This document shows, in pieces, positions 8,455-17,332 of a stretch of 64,000 nt of DNA. The notes beneath the pieces were generated by a model. The model saw nothing but the letters and a program-made list of their open reading frames with translations. It had not been told where the DNA came from and made no database searches. The position numbers and the translations under genes are program-made. Position 1 is the stretch's first letter, and every line of letters begins with the position of its first letter. The DNA is from Desulforamulus reducens MI-1. GTDB taxonomy: Bacteria; Bacillota; Desulfotomaculia; Desulfotomaculales; Desulfotomaculaceae. The DNA lies in assembly GCF_000016165.1 (NCBI RefSeq), contig NC_009253.1:778332-842331 (forward strand), read 5' to 3'.

Positions 8455-8973
8455 ATGGATTTTTCCAGCAAGATTCGCTTAATTAAAGATTTTCCTAAAC
8501 CGGGCATTAATTTCAGGGATATTACAACCTTGCTACAGGATGCGAAGGCATTTAAACAGGCCGTAGACGCAATGGTTGGGTTATGCAAAGATTTTGATGT
8601 GGATGTTATTGCTTGTCCCGAGGCTAGGGGGTTTGTTCTGGGCGCACCGATGGCCTATGCCATGGGAAAAGGTCTGGTATTACTAAGAAAACCAGGTAAA
8701 TTACCTGGAAAAGCTGTTTCCCATAGTTACCAGCTGGAATACGGTATGGATTCCCTGGAGGTGCATGAGGGTGCCATTCTTCCCGGTCACAAGGTACTGC
8801 TGGTGGATGATGTGCTGGCCACAGGTGGTACAGTGGCAGCCGGGGTTGAGCTGATTAAGAAGACCGGTGGTGAAGTGGTTGGCATTGCCTTTCTCATTGA
8901 GTTACTGGGACTTAATGCTCGTGACAAACTGGGTAATTACCCAGTTGTAACATTGCTACAGCTTGATGCATAG
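8455..8973 (+). CDS. apt: Adenine phosphoribosyltransferase
   Basis: A 172-residue cytosolic purine-salvage enzyme that makes AMP from adenine and PRPP. The PRPP-binding motif VLLVDDVLATGGTVAAG lies at about residues 121-137, and the family opening KIRLIKDFPKPGINFRDITT and the ACPEARGF loop are present. Length is normal for the family. The start ATG 8455 follows AAGGAGGA and lies 12 bases after recJ, so the two are co-transcribed. The recJ-apt-relA order is conserved in many Firmicutes and links purine salvage to (p)ppGpp metabolism, whose substrates are purine nucleotides. Confidence 0.97.
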   Translation: MDFSSKIRLIKDFPKPGINFRDITTLLQDAKAFKQAVDAMVGLCKDFDVDVIACPEARGFVLGAPMAYAMGKGLVLLRKPGKLPGKAVSHSYQLEYGMDSLEVHEGAILPGHKVLLVDDVLATGGTVAAGVELIKKTGGEVVGIAFLIELLGLNARDKLGNYPVVTLLQLDA

Positions 8974-9003
8974 GGTATTCTATTCTGGTAAGGAGGTGAA
9001 AGC

Positions 9004-11169
9004 ATGTCTTCACTGTTTGAGTTAGAACAAAAGGTATTGCTTTATAATCCTTCGGTGGACATTGCTTTCCTCCGCAAGGCTTATAATTTTGCAGAGAATG
9101 CGCACCGGGGGCAGAAGCGAATTTCAGGTGAGGATTACATTGTTCACCCATTGGCCATAGCTATTATCCTGGCCGAACTACAGCTGGATGTTCAAACAGT
9201 GGCTGCTGGTCTTCTACATGATGTTGTGGAAGATACAGGTATAACTCTAGAAGACATTGAGAAAAATTTTAGCCTGGAAATTGCAACAATGGTGGATGGG
9301 GTCACTAAGCTAGGTAAATTGCAATTTCAAACTAAAGAGGAACGGCAGGCTGAAAATCTGCGTAAGATGTTCCTGGCCATGGCTAAAGATATCCGGGTGA
9401 TTTTGATTAAGCTGGCAGATCGGCTACATAACCTAAGAACCCTGCAGTTTCAATCCGAGCGCAAGCAAAAGGAAGTGGCGGAGGAAACCCTACACTTTTT
9501 TACTCCGATGGCCCATCGTTTGGGTATCTATAAAATTAAATGGGAACTAGAGGACCTTTCCTTCCGGTACCTGGAACCAGAACAATACCAACGTATGAAG
9601 GTGCAAATTGCAAAATCCCGAGCCAAACGAGAAGAATACATCCAAGAGGTTATTAAGGAATTGGCTGCCAAACTTTCGGCTGTTAATATCAAATCTGAGA
9701 TTCAAGGCAGACCAAAAAATCTTTACTCGATCTATCAAAAAATGGTGGAGCAACAAAAGGAATTAAAGGATATCTTCGACGTACAGGCTGTGCGGGTCCT
9801 AGTGAACTCTGTTAAAGACTGCTATGGTTCCCTGGGGATTGCCCATACCCTCTGGAAGCCCATACCCGGCCGATTTAAAGATTATATTGCCATGCCTAAA
9901 TCCAATATGTACCAGTCCTTGCATACCACTGTTATTGGTCCCCATGGTGAACCTGTGGAAATACAAATTCGCACATGGGATATGCATAAGGTGGCAGAGT
10001 ACGGTATTGCAGCTCACTGGAGATATAAAGAAGGTTCCCAGGAAGAGAAGGATTTTGATAAAAAACTGGCCTGGATACGTCAGATGTTAGATGCCCAGCA
10101 CGAGGCCAGAGATGCTAAAGAGTTTATGGAAAACTTAAAGGTTGACCTGTTTTCCCAATCTGTTTTTGTTTTTACACCCAAGGGGGATGTCATGGAACTT
10201 CCAGCTGGTGCTGTTCCCCTGGATTTTGCATATAGAATTCATACCGATGTAGGGCACCGTACTGTGGGGGCTAAAGTAAATGGTAGAATTGTACCACTGG
10301 ACCATGTGTTAAAAAACGGAAATATTATTGAAATTATTACATCAAAGGTTAGTAATGGACCCAGTCGAGATTGGCTCAGCATTGTTAAAACCCCCCAAGC
10401 CAAAAACCGCATTCGTCAATGGTTTAAGAAGGAAAGACGGGAAGATAATATTAACCGGGGTAGGGATGCCCTGGAGCGTGAGGCCCGTAAGCAGGGTTTA
10501 GAATTGGAGCAGGTCCGGGGTGAAAAATTACAAGAATATGCCAGGAAATTAGTTCAGGCTTCTATTGATGATTTATATGCTGCCATCGGCGATGGCCAGA
10601 TTATCCCCAGTCAAGTTGTGTCAAAGCTCCGGGAAGAATATCGTACAGAAAAAGAAAGACGTCCCCTGGCTGAAGAAATGATGAAGAAGGCGGAAGGCAA
10701 AGAATGGGGAAAACCAACCCAGGGTATTCGGGTTAAAGGCATCGATAATTTACTCATTCGCTTAGCACACTGCTGTAATCCGGTGCCCGGTGACCCCATT
10801 GTTGGTTATATAACAAGAGGGAGAGGGGTTTCGATACACAGGGCGGATTGCCTTAATATTCAACCCATTCAAAGGGACGAACCCGAACGGGTTGTTGAAG
10901 TAGCTTGGGATAAAGAATTCCAATCTCCTTTCCAGGTTAAACTGGAGATTACAGGATTGGACCGGGCAGGTTTCTTAAATGATGTATTGAATGTGTTACT
11001 TGATTTGAAGATCAATGCCAGCAGGGTGAACGCTCGCTCAAGAAAGGATCAGATGTCCACCGTGGAATTGGCGCTGCAGGTGCGAAACACTGAACAGTTA
11101 GAGTATTTGATGAATAAAATGAAAAGAGTAAAAGATACTTATGGCGTTCGTCGTGTTTCCACGGGGTAG
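9004..11169 (+). CDS. relA: Bifunctional (p)ppGpp synthetase/hydrolase RelA/SpoT (Rel)
   Basis: A 721-residue long-form Rel protein controlling the stringent response. The N-terminal HD hydrolase domain is intact (AHRGQ near 34, LLHDVVEDTG near 75, then KLADRLHNLRTL near 138), so it can both make and break (p)ppGpp. The synthetase domain shows RGRPKNLYSIYQKM-like IQGRPKNLYSIYQKM and the EIQIRTWDMHKVAEYGIAAH motif. TGS (VFTPKGDVMELPAGAVPLDF), zinc-finger (AHCCNPVPGD) and C-terminal ACT domains follow in the usual order. Start ATG 9004 after AAGGAGGTGA. It is the third gene of the recJ operon, with dtd next. Confidence 0.97.
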   Translation: MSSLFELEQKVLLYNPSVDIAFLRKAYNFAENAHRGQKRISGEDYIVHPLAIAIILAELQLDVQTVAAGLLHDVVEDTGITLEDIEKNFSLEIATMVDGVTKLGKLQFQTKEERQAENLRKMFLAMAKDIRVILIKLADRLHNLRTLQFQSERKQKEVAEETLHFFTPMAHRLGIYKIKWELEDLSFRYLEPEQYQRMKVQIAKSRAKREEYIQEVIKELAAKLSAVNIKSEIQGRPKNLYSIYQKMVEQQKELKDIFDVQAVRVLVNSVKDCYGSLGIAHTLWKPIPGRFKDYIAMPKSNMYQSLHTTVIGPHGEPVEIQIRTWDMHKVAEYGIAAHWRYKEGSQEEKDFDKKLAWIRQMLDAQHEARDAKEFMENLKVDLFSQSVFVFTPKGDVMELPAGAVPLDFAYRIHTDVGHRTVGAKVNGRIVPLDHVLKNGNIIEIITSKVSNGPSRDWLSIVKTPQAKNRIRQWFKKERREDNINRGRDALEREARKQGLELEQVRGEKLQEYARKLVQASIDDLYAAIGDGQIIPSQVVSKLREEYRTEKERRPLAEEMMKKAEGKEWGKPTQGIRVKGIDNLLIRLAHCCNPVPGDPIVGYITRGRGVSIHRADCLNIQPIQRDEPERVVEVAWDKEFQSPFQVKLEITGLDRAGFLNDVLNVLLDLKINASRVNARSRKDQMSTVELALQVRNTEQLEYLMNKMKRVKDTYGVRRVSTG

Positions 11170-11208
11170 TATTGGTTATGGTAATGTTTGTTCGGAGGTA
11201 AAAAATAA

Positions 11209-11658
11209 ATGCGTGCAGTGGTTCAAAGGGTTCTGAAGGGTTCTGTGACAGTCAATAATGAGGTGGTTGGCAAAATCGGGCAGGGCTTAGTGGTTCTGTT
11301 GGGGGTTGGACAGGGGGATTGTGTTGATGATGCCCGGTACCTGGCAGATAAAATAAGCCAATTAAGAATTTTTGATGATGAGCAAGGAAAATTAAACCTT
11401 TCCATTCAGGATGTAAAGGGCAGTATATTGGCCATATCCCAATTTACTCTCTATGGGGATTGTAGAAAGGGTAGAAGACCCGGTTATTCCGGGGCTGCAG
11501 CACCAGACACAGCCAGGGAATTATATGAAAGCTTTGTGCAAAGACTTGTTTGTAACGGTCTCACCACTTCTACCGGTGTTTTTCAGGAACATATGGTTGT
11601 AGAAATTATTAACGATGGTCCGGTAACGTTGCTATTGGATAGCCGTAAGGGCTTTTAA
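11209..11658 (+). CDS. dtd: D-aminoacyl-tRNA deacylase
   Basis: A 149-residue DTD1-type enzyme that removes D-amino acids (and mischarged glycine) from tRNA in the cytosol. It opens with [15 protein letters not shown], contains the SQFTL active-site motif ([11 protein letters not shown], about residues 76-86) and the second motif in [11 protein letters not shown] (Gly-Pro at about 137), both needed for catalysis. Start ATG 11209 follows TCGGAGGT. Its place after relA is conserved in Firmicutes. The metallo-hydrolase gene begins 21 bases downstream and is probably in the same transcript. Confidence 0.96.
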   Translation: MRAVVQRVLKGSVTVNNEVVGKIGQGLVVLLGVGQGDCVDDARYLADKISQLRIFDDEQGKLNLSIQDVKGSILAISQFTLYGDCRKGRRPGYSGAAAPDTARELYESFVQRLVCNGLTTSTGVFQEHMVVEIINDGPVTLLLDSRKGF

Positions 11659-11679
11659 AAAGGACGGAGGGATGTTGCA

Positions 11680-12297
11680 TTGTATATTGAGACATTGCCA
11701 GTGGGAAGTTATGAAGCGAACTGCTATATCATTGGCTGTGAAGAAACCCGTAAGGCTGTAGTGGTGGATCCTGGGGACGAAGCAGAACGCATTCAGGAAA
11801 GGCTAAAAAAGCTTAATTTCAAAGTAGAAGCCATTGTACTTACCCATGGACATAGTGATCATATCGGAGCCGTTGGTGACCTTCAAAGGGCCACTGCAGC
11901 CCAAGTACTCATTCACAAAGACGATGCAGAGATGCTTATAAATCCGGCTAAAAACCTTTCCACCTGGATGGGTGAACATATGGTCTTTAATCCAGCGGAT
12001 CGACTATTGGTAGACGGGGATACCATTCAGATTGGCAATATAACCTTGGAGGTACTTCATACTCCCGGACATACCCCAGGTGGCATTTGTCTAAAGGCGG
12101 GGAAAGACCTCTTTAGCGGTGATACCCTGTTTGCCCAATCCATTGGTCGCAGTGATTTTCCCGGCGGTAGCCATTCCACACTGATTGGTTCAATAAAAAG
12201 TAAATTACTTGTACTGTCTGATGAAACAAAGGTTTATCCGGGACATGGTCCCGCCTCCACCATTGGCCAGGAGAAAAGACATAACCCCTTTTTTTAA
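11680..12297 (+). CDS. Metallo-beta-lactamase-fold hydrolase (glyoxalase II-like, YcbL/YqgX type)
   Basis: A 205-residue cytosolic hydrolase with a binuclear metal site. The motif THGHSDHIGAVGD (about residues 54-66) supplies HxHxDH; later ligands are in LHTPGHTPGGICL, LFSGDTLFAQSIGRSDFPGG and VYPGHGPAS. This pattern is that of the small glyoxalase-II-like group, whose natural substrate is often unknown (thioesters are likely). Start is TTG 11680, placed after GGACGGAGGG; no ATG or GTG in frame fits. It ends the recJ-relA cluster, just before a terminator. Confidence 0.9.
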   Translation: MYIETLPVGSYEANCYIIGCEETRKAVVVDPGDEAERIQERLKKLNFKVEAIVLTHGHSDHIGAVGDLQRATAAQVLIHKDDAEMLINPAKNLSTWMGEHMVFNPADRLLVDGDTIQIGNITLEVLHTPGHTPGGICLKAGKDLFSGDTLFAQSIGRSDFPGGSHSTLIGSIKSKLLVLSDETKVYPGHGPASTIGQEKRHNPFF

Positions 12298-12302
12298 CAA
12301 CA

Positions 12303-12329
12303 ACGCCACGGTTACTGTGGCGTTTTTTT
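12303..12329 (+). terminator. Intrinsic terminator ending the recJ-relA cluster
   Basis: ACGCCAC (12303-12309) pairs with GTGGCGT (12317-12323) and seven T residues follow. Confidence 0.85.
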
Positions 12330-12375
12330 CTACACAGAAAATCAATTAGCAGGTTATTTCGTGGGAGGGTAAAAC

Positions 12376-12561
12376 ATGCTAAATCGAACAAAAACCAGTA
12401 CAGATGTAGAGTTAATTGTTGATTTATATGAAAGGGATAAGGCTGCTTTAACAGCCATATTAGTTAATATCCGGGAAATTATCCTGCTGAACCAAACAGA
12501 TGAACATACCATGGTGACAAAAATAAAAGAATACCTTAATCAACAAGGGATACAAGTTTAA
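12376..12561 (+). CDS. Hypothetical small protein (61 residues)
   Basis: A short soluble helical protein starting at ATG 12376 after GGGAGGG, a strong ribosome site. The sequence (TDVELIVDLYERDKAALTAI onward) has a regular heptad-like pattern with no cysteine, signal or membrane segment, suggesting a small helical bundle or dimer. I do not recognise it. It lies between a terminator and the decayed epimerase gene, 40 bases upstream of the latter, and could be transcribed with it. Confidence 0.6.
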   Translation: MLNRTKTSTDVELIVDLYERDKAALTAILVNIREIILLNQTDEHTMVTKIKEYLNQQGIQV

Positions 12562-12601
12562 ATTTATATGCCTTGGTTAGCTAGGAGGGGAGGGCATATC
12601 A

Positions 12602-13391
12602 ATGAAGGTACTTATAACAGGAGGAACAGGTTTCGTAGGTTCTTCCCTGGTAAAGCATCTTGCGGAGCATAATCATCAGGTGGTGGTGGTGTCCCGACAG
12701 GAGTATTCCCCCCAAAAAAGTATTGCTTACTCACGTTTACCCGAATCTGAGCAAATATTTCCCCGGCAATTGCTAGCGCAGACCGATGCTATTATAAACC
12801 TAGGTGGACATAATATTTCCCAGGGCCGCTGGAGTAAAACTGTCAAAAATCGCATCTTAGAAAGTCGGCTGCAGCTTACTGAAAAGATTGTCAAAAGTAT
12901 ACGTAAAAATAAAGAAGAGGGGCTTGTCTATCCGAAGGTGTTGGTTAATGCCTCTGCGGTAGGCTACTACGGTATTCATTCCCATCATGTCTTTAGCGAA
13001 GAAAGTCAGGCCGGTCAAGGCTTTTTGGCAGAGGTATGTAGGCGCTGGGAGGAGGCAGCCCAGGAAGCTGAAAAATTAAAGGTGAGGGTAGTCATTTTGC
13101 GCCTAGGGGTGGTATTGGTGGCTTTATTGGTGGTGGTAAACAGTGGTGTTCCTGGATTCACCGGGATGATGTAGTACGCATTGTAACCCAGGCCCTGGGA
13201 AAAAAATCCTGGACCCGTCTGCCTGCCTTTATGGCCAAGCTGCTGCTGGGAGAAATGGCGGAGGAGCTTTTGATCAATGGTCAAAGGGTCCTTCCTGGCA
13301 AGCTTCTGTCTATGAACTATCCCTTTAAGTATCCAGAAATTGATTCAGCTATTAAGGATGCTTTGGCAGGTCTCCTTAAAGGGGAAAATAA
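12602..13391 (+). pseudogene. Decayed TIGR01777-family (SDR39U1/YfcH) NAD-dependent epimerase
   Basis: The first frame gives a normal SDR start (MKVLITGGTGFVGSSLVKHL) through VVILRLGVVL, then shifts. The family's continuation is found in another frame from about 13112: GGGKQWCSWIHRDDVVRIV, then ALGKKSWTRLPAFMAKLLLG, EMAEELLINGQRVLP and the C-terminal FKYPEIDSAI. Compared with the family, about 20-25 residues are missing after LRLGVVL and another block of similar size after DDVVRIV. So the gene has at least two internal deletions, one of which breaks the frame. The ribosome site (TAGGAGGGGAGG) is still good, so this looks like recent decay. The intact family is about 300 residues and of unknown substrate. 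Confidence 0.85.
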
Positions 13392-13392
13392 T

Positions 13393-13416
13393 AAAAAGAG
13401 GCAGTGGCCTCTTTTT
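13393..13416 (+). terminator. Intrinsic terminator after the decayed epimerase
   Basis: AAAAAGAGGC (13393-13402) pairs perfectly with GCCTCTTTTT (13407-13416). Confidence 0.8.
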
Positions 13417-13450
13417 AGCATATCAGAAAGTATAAAACTTTCCGATATGC

Positions 13451-13506
13451 ATAAGGGCAAACTAAGGCTCCGCCGACGTCTAAAGACTTGGCGAAGCCAA
13501 GTTTTT
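13451..13506 (+). repeat. Dispersed hairpin element, copy 1
   Basis: Begins ATAAGGGCAAACTAA and ends AAGCCAAGTTTTT; the ends are imperfect inverted repeats (AAACT..GGCT with AAGCC.AGTTT) and the centre contains CCGCCGACGTCTA and CTTGGCGAAG. The same ends bracket copies at 29865-29922 and 51918-51988. Confidence 0.65.
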
Positions 13507-13510
13507 CTAA

Positions 13511-14056
13511 TTATTTTACAACCAACTCCTTGATAACCTCTTGATTTTCCATATTGATGAGTTGAATATTACCATCATCAATGACTGCAACTGAATGGAT
13601 GCCGTCCTTAGGCAGAGCGGTACTGCCAGGGTTTAAAACAATTAAATTTTCATCCTGGTTGAGTTCTTTCACATGGGTATGACCGTAAATAAACAAATCT
13701 GCGCCATAATCCCTGGCCATTTTTATGTACTCCTTTTTATCTCTGGTATAGCCGTGGGAAACCAGTATTTTAAGACCGCCTAATTGCAGAAATACATAGG
13801 GGCTTTGGATAGGATGCTGCAAAACCATTTGGTCCACATCAGCATCACAGTTACCCCGGGCTATAATAATATTTTTCATACCATTTATTTTTTCAGCCAG
13901 TTCCTTGGGGGAATAGCCTTCGGGTAAAGGGTTTCTGGGCCCATGATAAAGAACATCTCCACCGTGGATGATATAATCGCATCCCCCTAAGGTATTCAGA
14001 GCCTTTTTAAAATAGAACAAACTACCATGTGTGTCACTGATAATACCAATTCTCAT
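13511..14056 (-). CDS. YfcE/MJ0936-family metallophosphoesterase
   Basis: A 181-residue cytosolic phosphodiesterase with a two-metal site. All five calcineurin-type motifs are visible: MRIGIISDTHG, YIIHGGDVLYHG, IIIARGNCDAD, ILVSHGYTR and LFIYGHTHVKE. Family members hydrolyse small phosphodiesters or cyclic nucleotides in vitro; the true substrate is unknown. I start it at ATG 14056, six bases after AGGGAGTG; an in-frame GTG three codons upstream overlaps that site. The gene is alone on the minus strand, converging on the decayed epimerase. Confidence 0.93.
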   Translation of the reverse strand: MRIGIISDTHGSLFYFKKALNTLGGCDYIIHGGDVLYHGPRNPLPEGYSPKELAEKINGMKNIIIARGNCDADVDQMVLQHPIQSPYVFLQLGGLKILVSHGYTRDKKEYIKMARDYGADLFIYGHTHVKELNQDENLIVLNPGSTALPKDGIHSVAVIDDGNIQLINMENQEVIKELVVK

Positions 14057-14238
14057 CGAATTCACTCCCTGTTATAGCAATGTTTTTCAATAATTATATT
14101 ATATTCTAAAACATTTTTTTACAGGATGCTACGCAAAGGGAGAAAAGGAATGCTACAGGATATTGGTGAATTTATGGAAAGCACTGAAACTTGTTTCGGC
14201 CGAAAATAGGACGCTATCGACTGACTGTAGTCAGTGAT

Positions 14239-14382
14239 TTAGTGTGTCTCATCGTAAGATAGTGTAGTAACCTTGGTAAAGTCACCTCTCTTAATTTCCT
14301 CTGAGCTAGCCCCTTTCTCTAGAAAATCTCGCATTCCGGGTGCAACTAGAGGTTTCTCCTGTTTTTTGTTGTTACCAACCAT
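14239..14382 (-). CDS. Small conserved-looking protein (47 residues), unknown function
   Basis: ATG 14382 follows AAAGGAG with good spacing and opens a 47-residue frame reading MVGNNKKQEKPLVAPGMRDF, then LEKGASSEEIKRGDFTKVTT and a short acidic end. It is charged, soluble and without cysteine. It sits 110 bases downstream of ablB on the same strand, after that operon's terminator. I do not recognise it; the strong ribosome site and sensible composition make it likely to be real. Confidence 0.55.
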   Translation of the reverse strand: MVGNNKKQEKPLVAPGMRDFLEKGASSEEIKRGDFTKVTTLSYDETH

Positions 14383-14450
14383 AAAAAGCATCTCCTTTGA
14401 TAAATGAAATTAATTTATGTTTTCCTTACTGGTAACAGAATATGTTAGAA

Positions 14451-14487
14451 AAAGATCACCGGCCTACATTTGATTCCGGTGATCTTT
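14451..14487 (-). terminator. Terminator of the ABC-abl operon
   Basis: A 12-bp perfect stem (AAAGATCACCGG, 14451-14462, with CCGGTGATCTTT, 14476-14487) is followed on the minus strand by TTTCTAAC. It also precedes the small gene at 14382. Confidence 0.85.
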
Positions 14488-14495
14488 GAACACTC

Positions 14496-15344
14496 TTATT
14501 TATTTTTATCGTAAGCGGGTTTTACCCAAATATTCATGTTTTCAAAATCCCCGGCAATATGACAGTTGTTAATCAAGGTACCTTGAGAATCATATCCTAA
14601 GCGGTGGAGAATCAAGTTTATGCCGTAGGATGAGGCACGGGCCAAGCTGTACAAGCAATTAATGCCCTTTGCTAGACAGCTTTCTTCCAATCTTTTTAAC
14701 AGAATAGTATTTAAGCCTAGGCCACGGTAGTCTGGGTGGGTAGCACAATTGGTTAATTCCGCGTGATTTTGCTTCCAGTCAATTTCCGCCGTTGCCACAC
14801 CAGCTAAGGTATCACCATCACAGCATACTAGATAGAGGTCACCCTTTTGGATTGCTTCATTGAGATATTTTGGGTCATAGACTGGTGTGGGATAACTTTT
14901 AAAGACAATTTTAAATAACTCAGCCATTTTCTTAGCATGTCGGCTGGTTGCAATTTCTAGAGAATACTTTTTTGGTAGAGCTAATTTATATTCTCTGGGC
15001 TGCCCCAGGATCTTTTCCAACATTTGCTTTTCCCTAAGTAGAGAGCTGGAATTACAGCGTTTCTCTGATAAGTAGGTTGTTAAAAAATATGCGTTGGAAC
15101 CTTGAAAATAGCCGTTTATTACCCCTTCTAATTGAAATTCCTCACCCTGAAGGAGGGGTAAGTCCGCTTCTTTGACAGGGAAAATAATTTTTTCAAGGTT
15201 TTGTTTTTTGGCCAAGTCCAAGAGAAAGCAGCGTAAAGCTGTTGCGTCATTAACCTTGTAATCCTGTACCCAAATACGTCGGTTAAACATATCCAATTGA
15301 GTTGTGAGAGAGAATTCTGATCTTGTTGTTATGATTGTTTGCAT
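14496..15344 (-). CDS. ablB: Beta-lysine N6-acetyltransferase (putative)
   Basis: A 282-residue protein that would acetylate beta-lysine to N-epsilon-acetyl-beta-lysine, a compatible solute used at high salt. The C-terminal half is a GNAT domain with the acetyl-CoA loop in ATHPDYRGLGLNTILLKRL (about residues 207-225); the N-terminal half (FNRRIWVQDYKV onward) is typical of AblB. It starts at ATG 15344 only three bases after the aminomutase stop codon, with its ribosome site inside the end of that gene, so the two are coupled. The kamA-ablB pair is the defining signature of this pathway. Confidence 0.92.
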   Translation of the reverse strand: MQTIITTRSEFSLTTQLDMFNRRIWVQDYKVNDATALRCFLLDLAKKQNLEKIIFPVKEADLPLLQGEEFQLEGVINGYFQGSNAYFLTTYLSEKRCNSSSLLREKQMLEKILGQPREYKLALPKKYSLEIATSRHAKKMAELFKIVFKSYPTPVYDPKYLNEAIQKGDLYLVCCDGDTLAGVATAEIDWKQNHAELTNCATHPDYRGLGLNTILLKRLEESCLAKGINCLYSLARASSYGINLILHRLGYDSQGTLINNCHIAGDFENMNIWVKPAYDKNK

Positions 15345-15347
15345 GAA

Positions 15348-16568
15348 TTAACTTCCCTTTGCTATGATCATTTTTTCTTCTGTATTTAGAATTACGTCAT
15401 TGCTTTGCATTAAGCCTGCAATACCTAAGTTAGAGGTTGTATTTTTTCCTTCTTCTGCATCTGGTTCAGTATACAAATAGACTTTACCCTCAAAGTTCCG
15501 AAGAACCGTTTTGCCTTGTCCCTGTGATAATAGATAGTTTGGGCCAATGGGGATTTTGCCTCCACCACCAGGAGCATCAATGACATAGGTGGGAACAGCT
15601 AGTCCCGAGGTATGACCCCGTAGATTCTCCATGATTTCAATACCTGTACTAACGGAAGTTCTAAAATGACCAATTCCTTCTGAAAGATCACATTGATAGA
15701 GGTAATAGGGGCGAATGCGAATTTTCAACAGGCCCTGTACCAATTTTTTCATTATGTGGGCACGGTCATTGATACCTTTAAGTAAGACAGATTGGTTATT
15801 AACAGGGATGCCAGCTTTAGCTAAGCGGGCAACAGCAGCCGAAGATGCCGGAGTAATTTCCCTGGGGTGATTAAAGTGGGTATTAATCCATACGGGGTGA
15901 TATTTTTCTAGCATGTTACAAAGTTCCGGGGTAATTCGCTGAGGTAAAACAACAGGGGTTCGTGTACCGAAACGGATAACTTCAACGTGTTTTATAGCAC
16001 GTAATTTCTTGAGGATATATTCTAATTGCTCATCTGCTAAAGTAAAGGGGTCTCCACCGGAGATAACTACATCCCGGATGGTTGGATTACTCCGAATGTA
16101 GGAGAAAGCACGGTCCAACTGGGCCTTGGGCAAAGAGCGGTCATTTTGTCCGGCTATGCGGCGTCGTGTACAATGTCGGCAGTACATGGAACAGCAATCC
16201 GTAACCAGCAACAATACCCTATCTGGATAACGATGGGTTAAACCCGGTACAGGAGAATCCACATCTTCATGCAGCGGATCCCTCATATCACCCCTTGTGC
16301 AGACCAGTTCCTTGGGATTGGGCACAGCTTGCATTCTGATAGGACATTGACGATCCTCAGATTTAATTAAGCTGGCATAGTAAGGGGTTATGGCCATTCT
16401 GAATTTTTTTAAACAAGCAGCAATGCCGTCTTTTTCCTTTGGAGTTAAGTGAACAAATTGGGAAAGTTTATCTACGTTTGTGATGCGGTTACTAATTTGC
16501 CAGCGCCAATCATTCCATTGCTCCTCAGTTGCATACCATTTTTCCAATAACTCTTTTAAATTATCCAT
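15348..16568 (-). CDS. ablA: Lysine 2,3-aminomutase
   Basis: A 406-residue radical-SAM, PLP-dependent enzyme that converts L-lysine to L-beta-lysine. The [4Fe-4S] motif is CCSMYCRHCTRRR (CxxxCxxC, about residues 126-138), the glycine-rich SAM motif VVISGGDPF follows, and the PLP-lysine region lies in VIDAPGGGGKIPIGPNY. Length is normal for the KamA family. It starts at ATG 16568 after GGGGGT. Its partner AblB follows at once and an amino-acid ABC importer precedes it by 38 bases, so imported lysine could feed osmolyte synthesis directly. Often annotated kamA. Confidence 0.95.
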   Translation of the reverse strand: MDNLKELLEKWYATEEQWNDWRWQISNRITNVDKLSQFVHLTPKEKDGIAACLKKFRMAITPYYASLIKSEDRQCPIRMQAVPNPKELVCTRGDMRDPLHEDVDSPVPGLTHRYPDRVLLLVTDCCSMYCRHCTRRRIAGQNDRSLPKAQLDRAFSYIRSNPTIRDVVISGGDPFTLADEQLEYILKKLRAIKHVEVIRFGTRTPVVLPQRITPELCNMLEKYHPVWINTHFNHPREITPASSAAVARLAKAGIPVNNQSVLLKGINDRAHIMKKLVQGLLKIRIRPYYLYQCDLSEGIGHFRTSVSTGIEIMENLRGHTSGLAVPTYVIDAPGGGGKIPIGPNYLLSQGQGKTVLRNFEGKVYLYTEPDAEEGKNTTSNLGIAGLMQSNDVILNTEEKMIIAKGS

Positions 16569-16606
16569 AGAATACCCCCTTAGATCCTTTTACTATAAAA
16601 ACTGGA

Positions 16607-17332
16607 TTATATTACTTTAGCCAGGAAATTGATTGTACGGTCCTGGTTTGGCCGTTCAAATAATTCATGGGGTGCTCCTTCTTCCACTATAATTCCATCA
16701 TCCATATAGATCACCCTATCTGCCACTTCACGGGCAAAGCCCATTTCATGTGTAACCACAACCATGGTCATACCTTCACGGGCCAATTCCTTCATAACTT
16801 GTAAGACTTCGTTGACTAACTCCGGATCCAGGGCAGAGGTGGGCTCATCAAATAACATGATAGCGGGGTTCATGGCCAGGGCCCTTGCTATGGCAACCCG
16901 CTGCTTCTGGCCCCCGGAAAGTTGAGAAGGATAGCAATTTGCTTTGTCTTGCAGACCAACCTTTGCCAACAGTGAAAGGGCATTGGCAGTAGCTTCTTTG
17001 CGGCTTATTTTTTTGACAAAAATAGGAGCCTCAATAATGTTTTCCAAAACAGATTTGTGAGGAAATAAATTAAAATGCTGAAAAACCATCCCCACATTTT
17101 GGCGAATAAGATTTAGATCGTCTTTTTTAGGATTTATGTCTTTTCCCATGATTTCAATCATTCCACCAGGGTCCTTGTGCTCCAGAAAATTAATGCATCT
17201 TAGTAACGTACTCTTACCGGAACCGCTGGAGCCAATTAGAACAACTACTTCACTGTTATTTACTTTTAGGTCAATTCCTTTTAAAACATGAAGGGACCCA
17301 AAGTGTTTGTGGAGGTTTTTAATTTTAATCAC
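16607..17332 (-). CDS. Polar amino-acid ABC transporter ATP-binding protein (ablA-linked)
   Basis: A 241-residue ATPase with intact Walker A ([12 protein letters not shown]), Q-loop ([10 protein letters not shown]), signature ([16 protein letters not shown]), Walker B ([14 protein letters not shown]) and VVTHEMGF switch. It begins at GTG 17332, whose G is shared with the permease stop codon (TAGTG), so translation is coupled. It is closely similar to the ATPase at 4525-5247. The next gene is lysine 2,3-aminomutase, which makes lysine the best guess for the transported amino acid, though this is inference from context. Confidence 0.93.
   Translation of the reverse strand: MIKIKNLHKHFGSLHVLKGIDLKVNNSEVVVLIGSSGSGKSTLLRCINFLEHKDPGGMIEIMGKDINPKKDDLNLIRQNVGMVFQHFNLFPHKSVLENIIEAPIFVKKISRKEATANALSLLAKVGLQDKANCYPSQLSGGQKQRVAIARALAMNPAIMLFDEPTSALDPELVNEVLQVMKELAREGMTMVVVTHEMGFAREVADRVIYMDDGIIVEEGAPHELFERPNQDRTINFLAKVI

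Noticed and set aside
14150-14209. A 19-codon ORF (MLQDIGEFMESTETCFGRK) with GGGAGAAAAGGA in front, on the plus strand.
   Set aside because: Too short, no downstream gene on the same strand and no structure that would make it a leader peptide.
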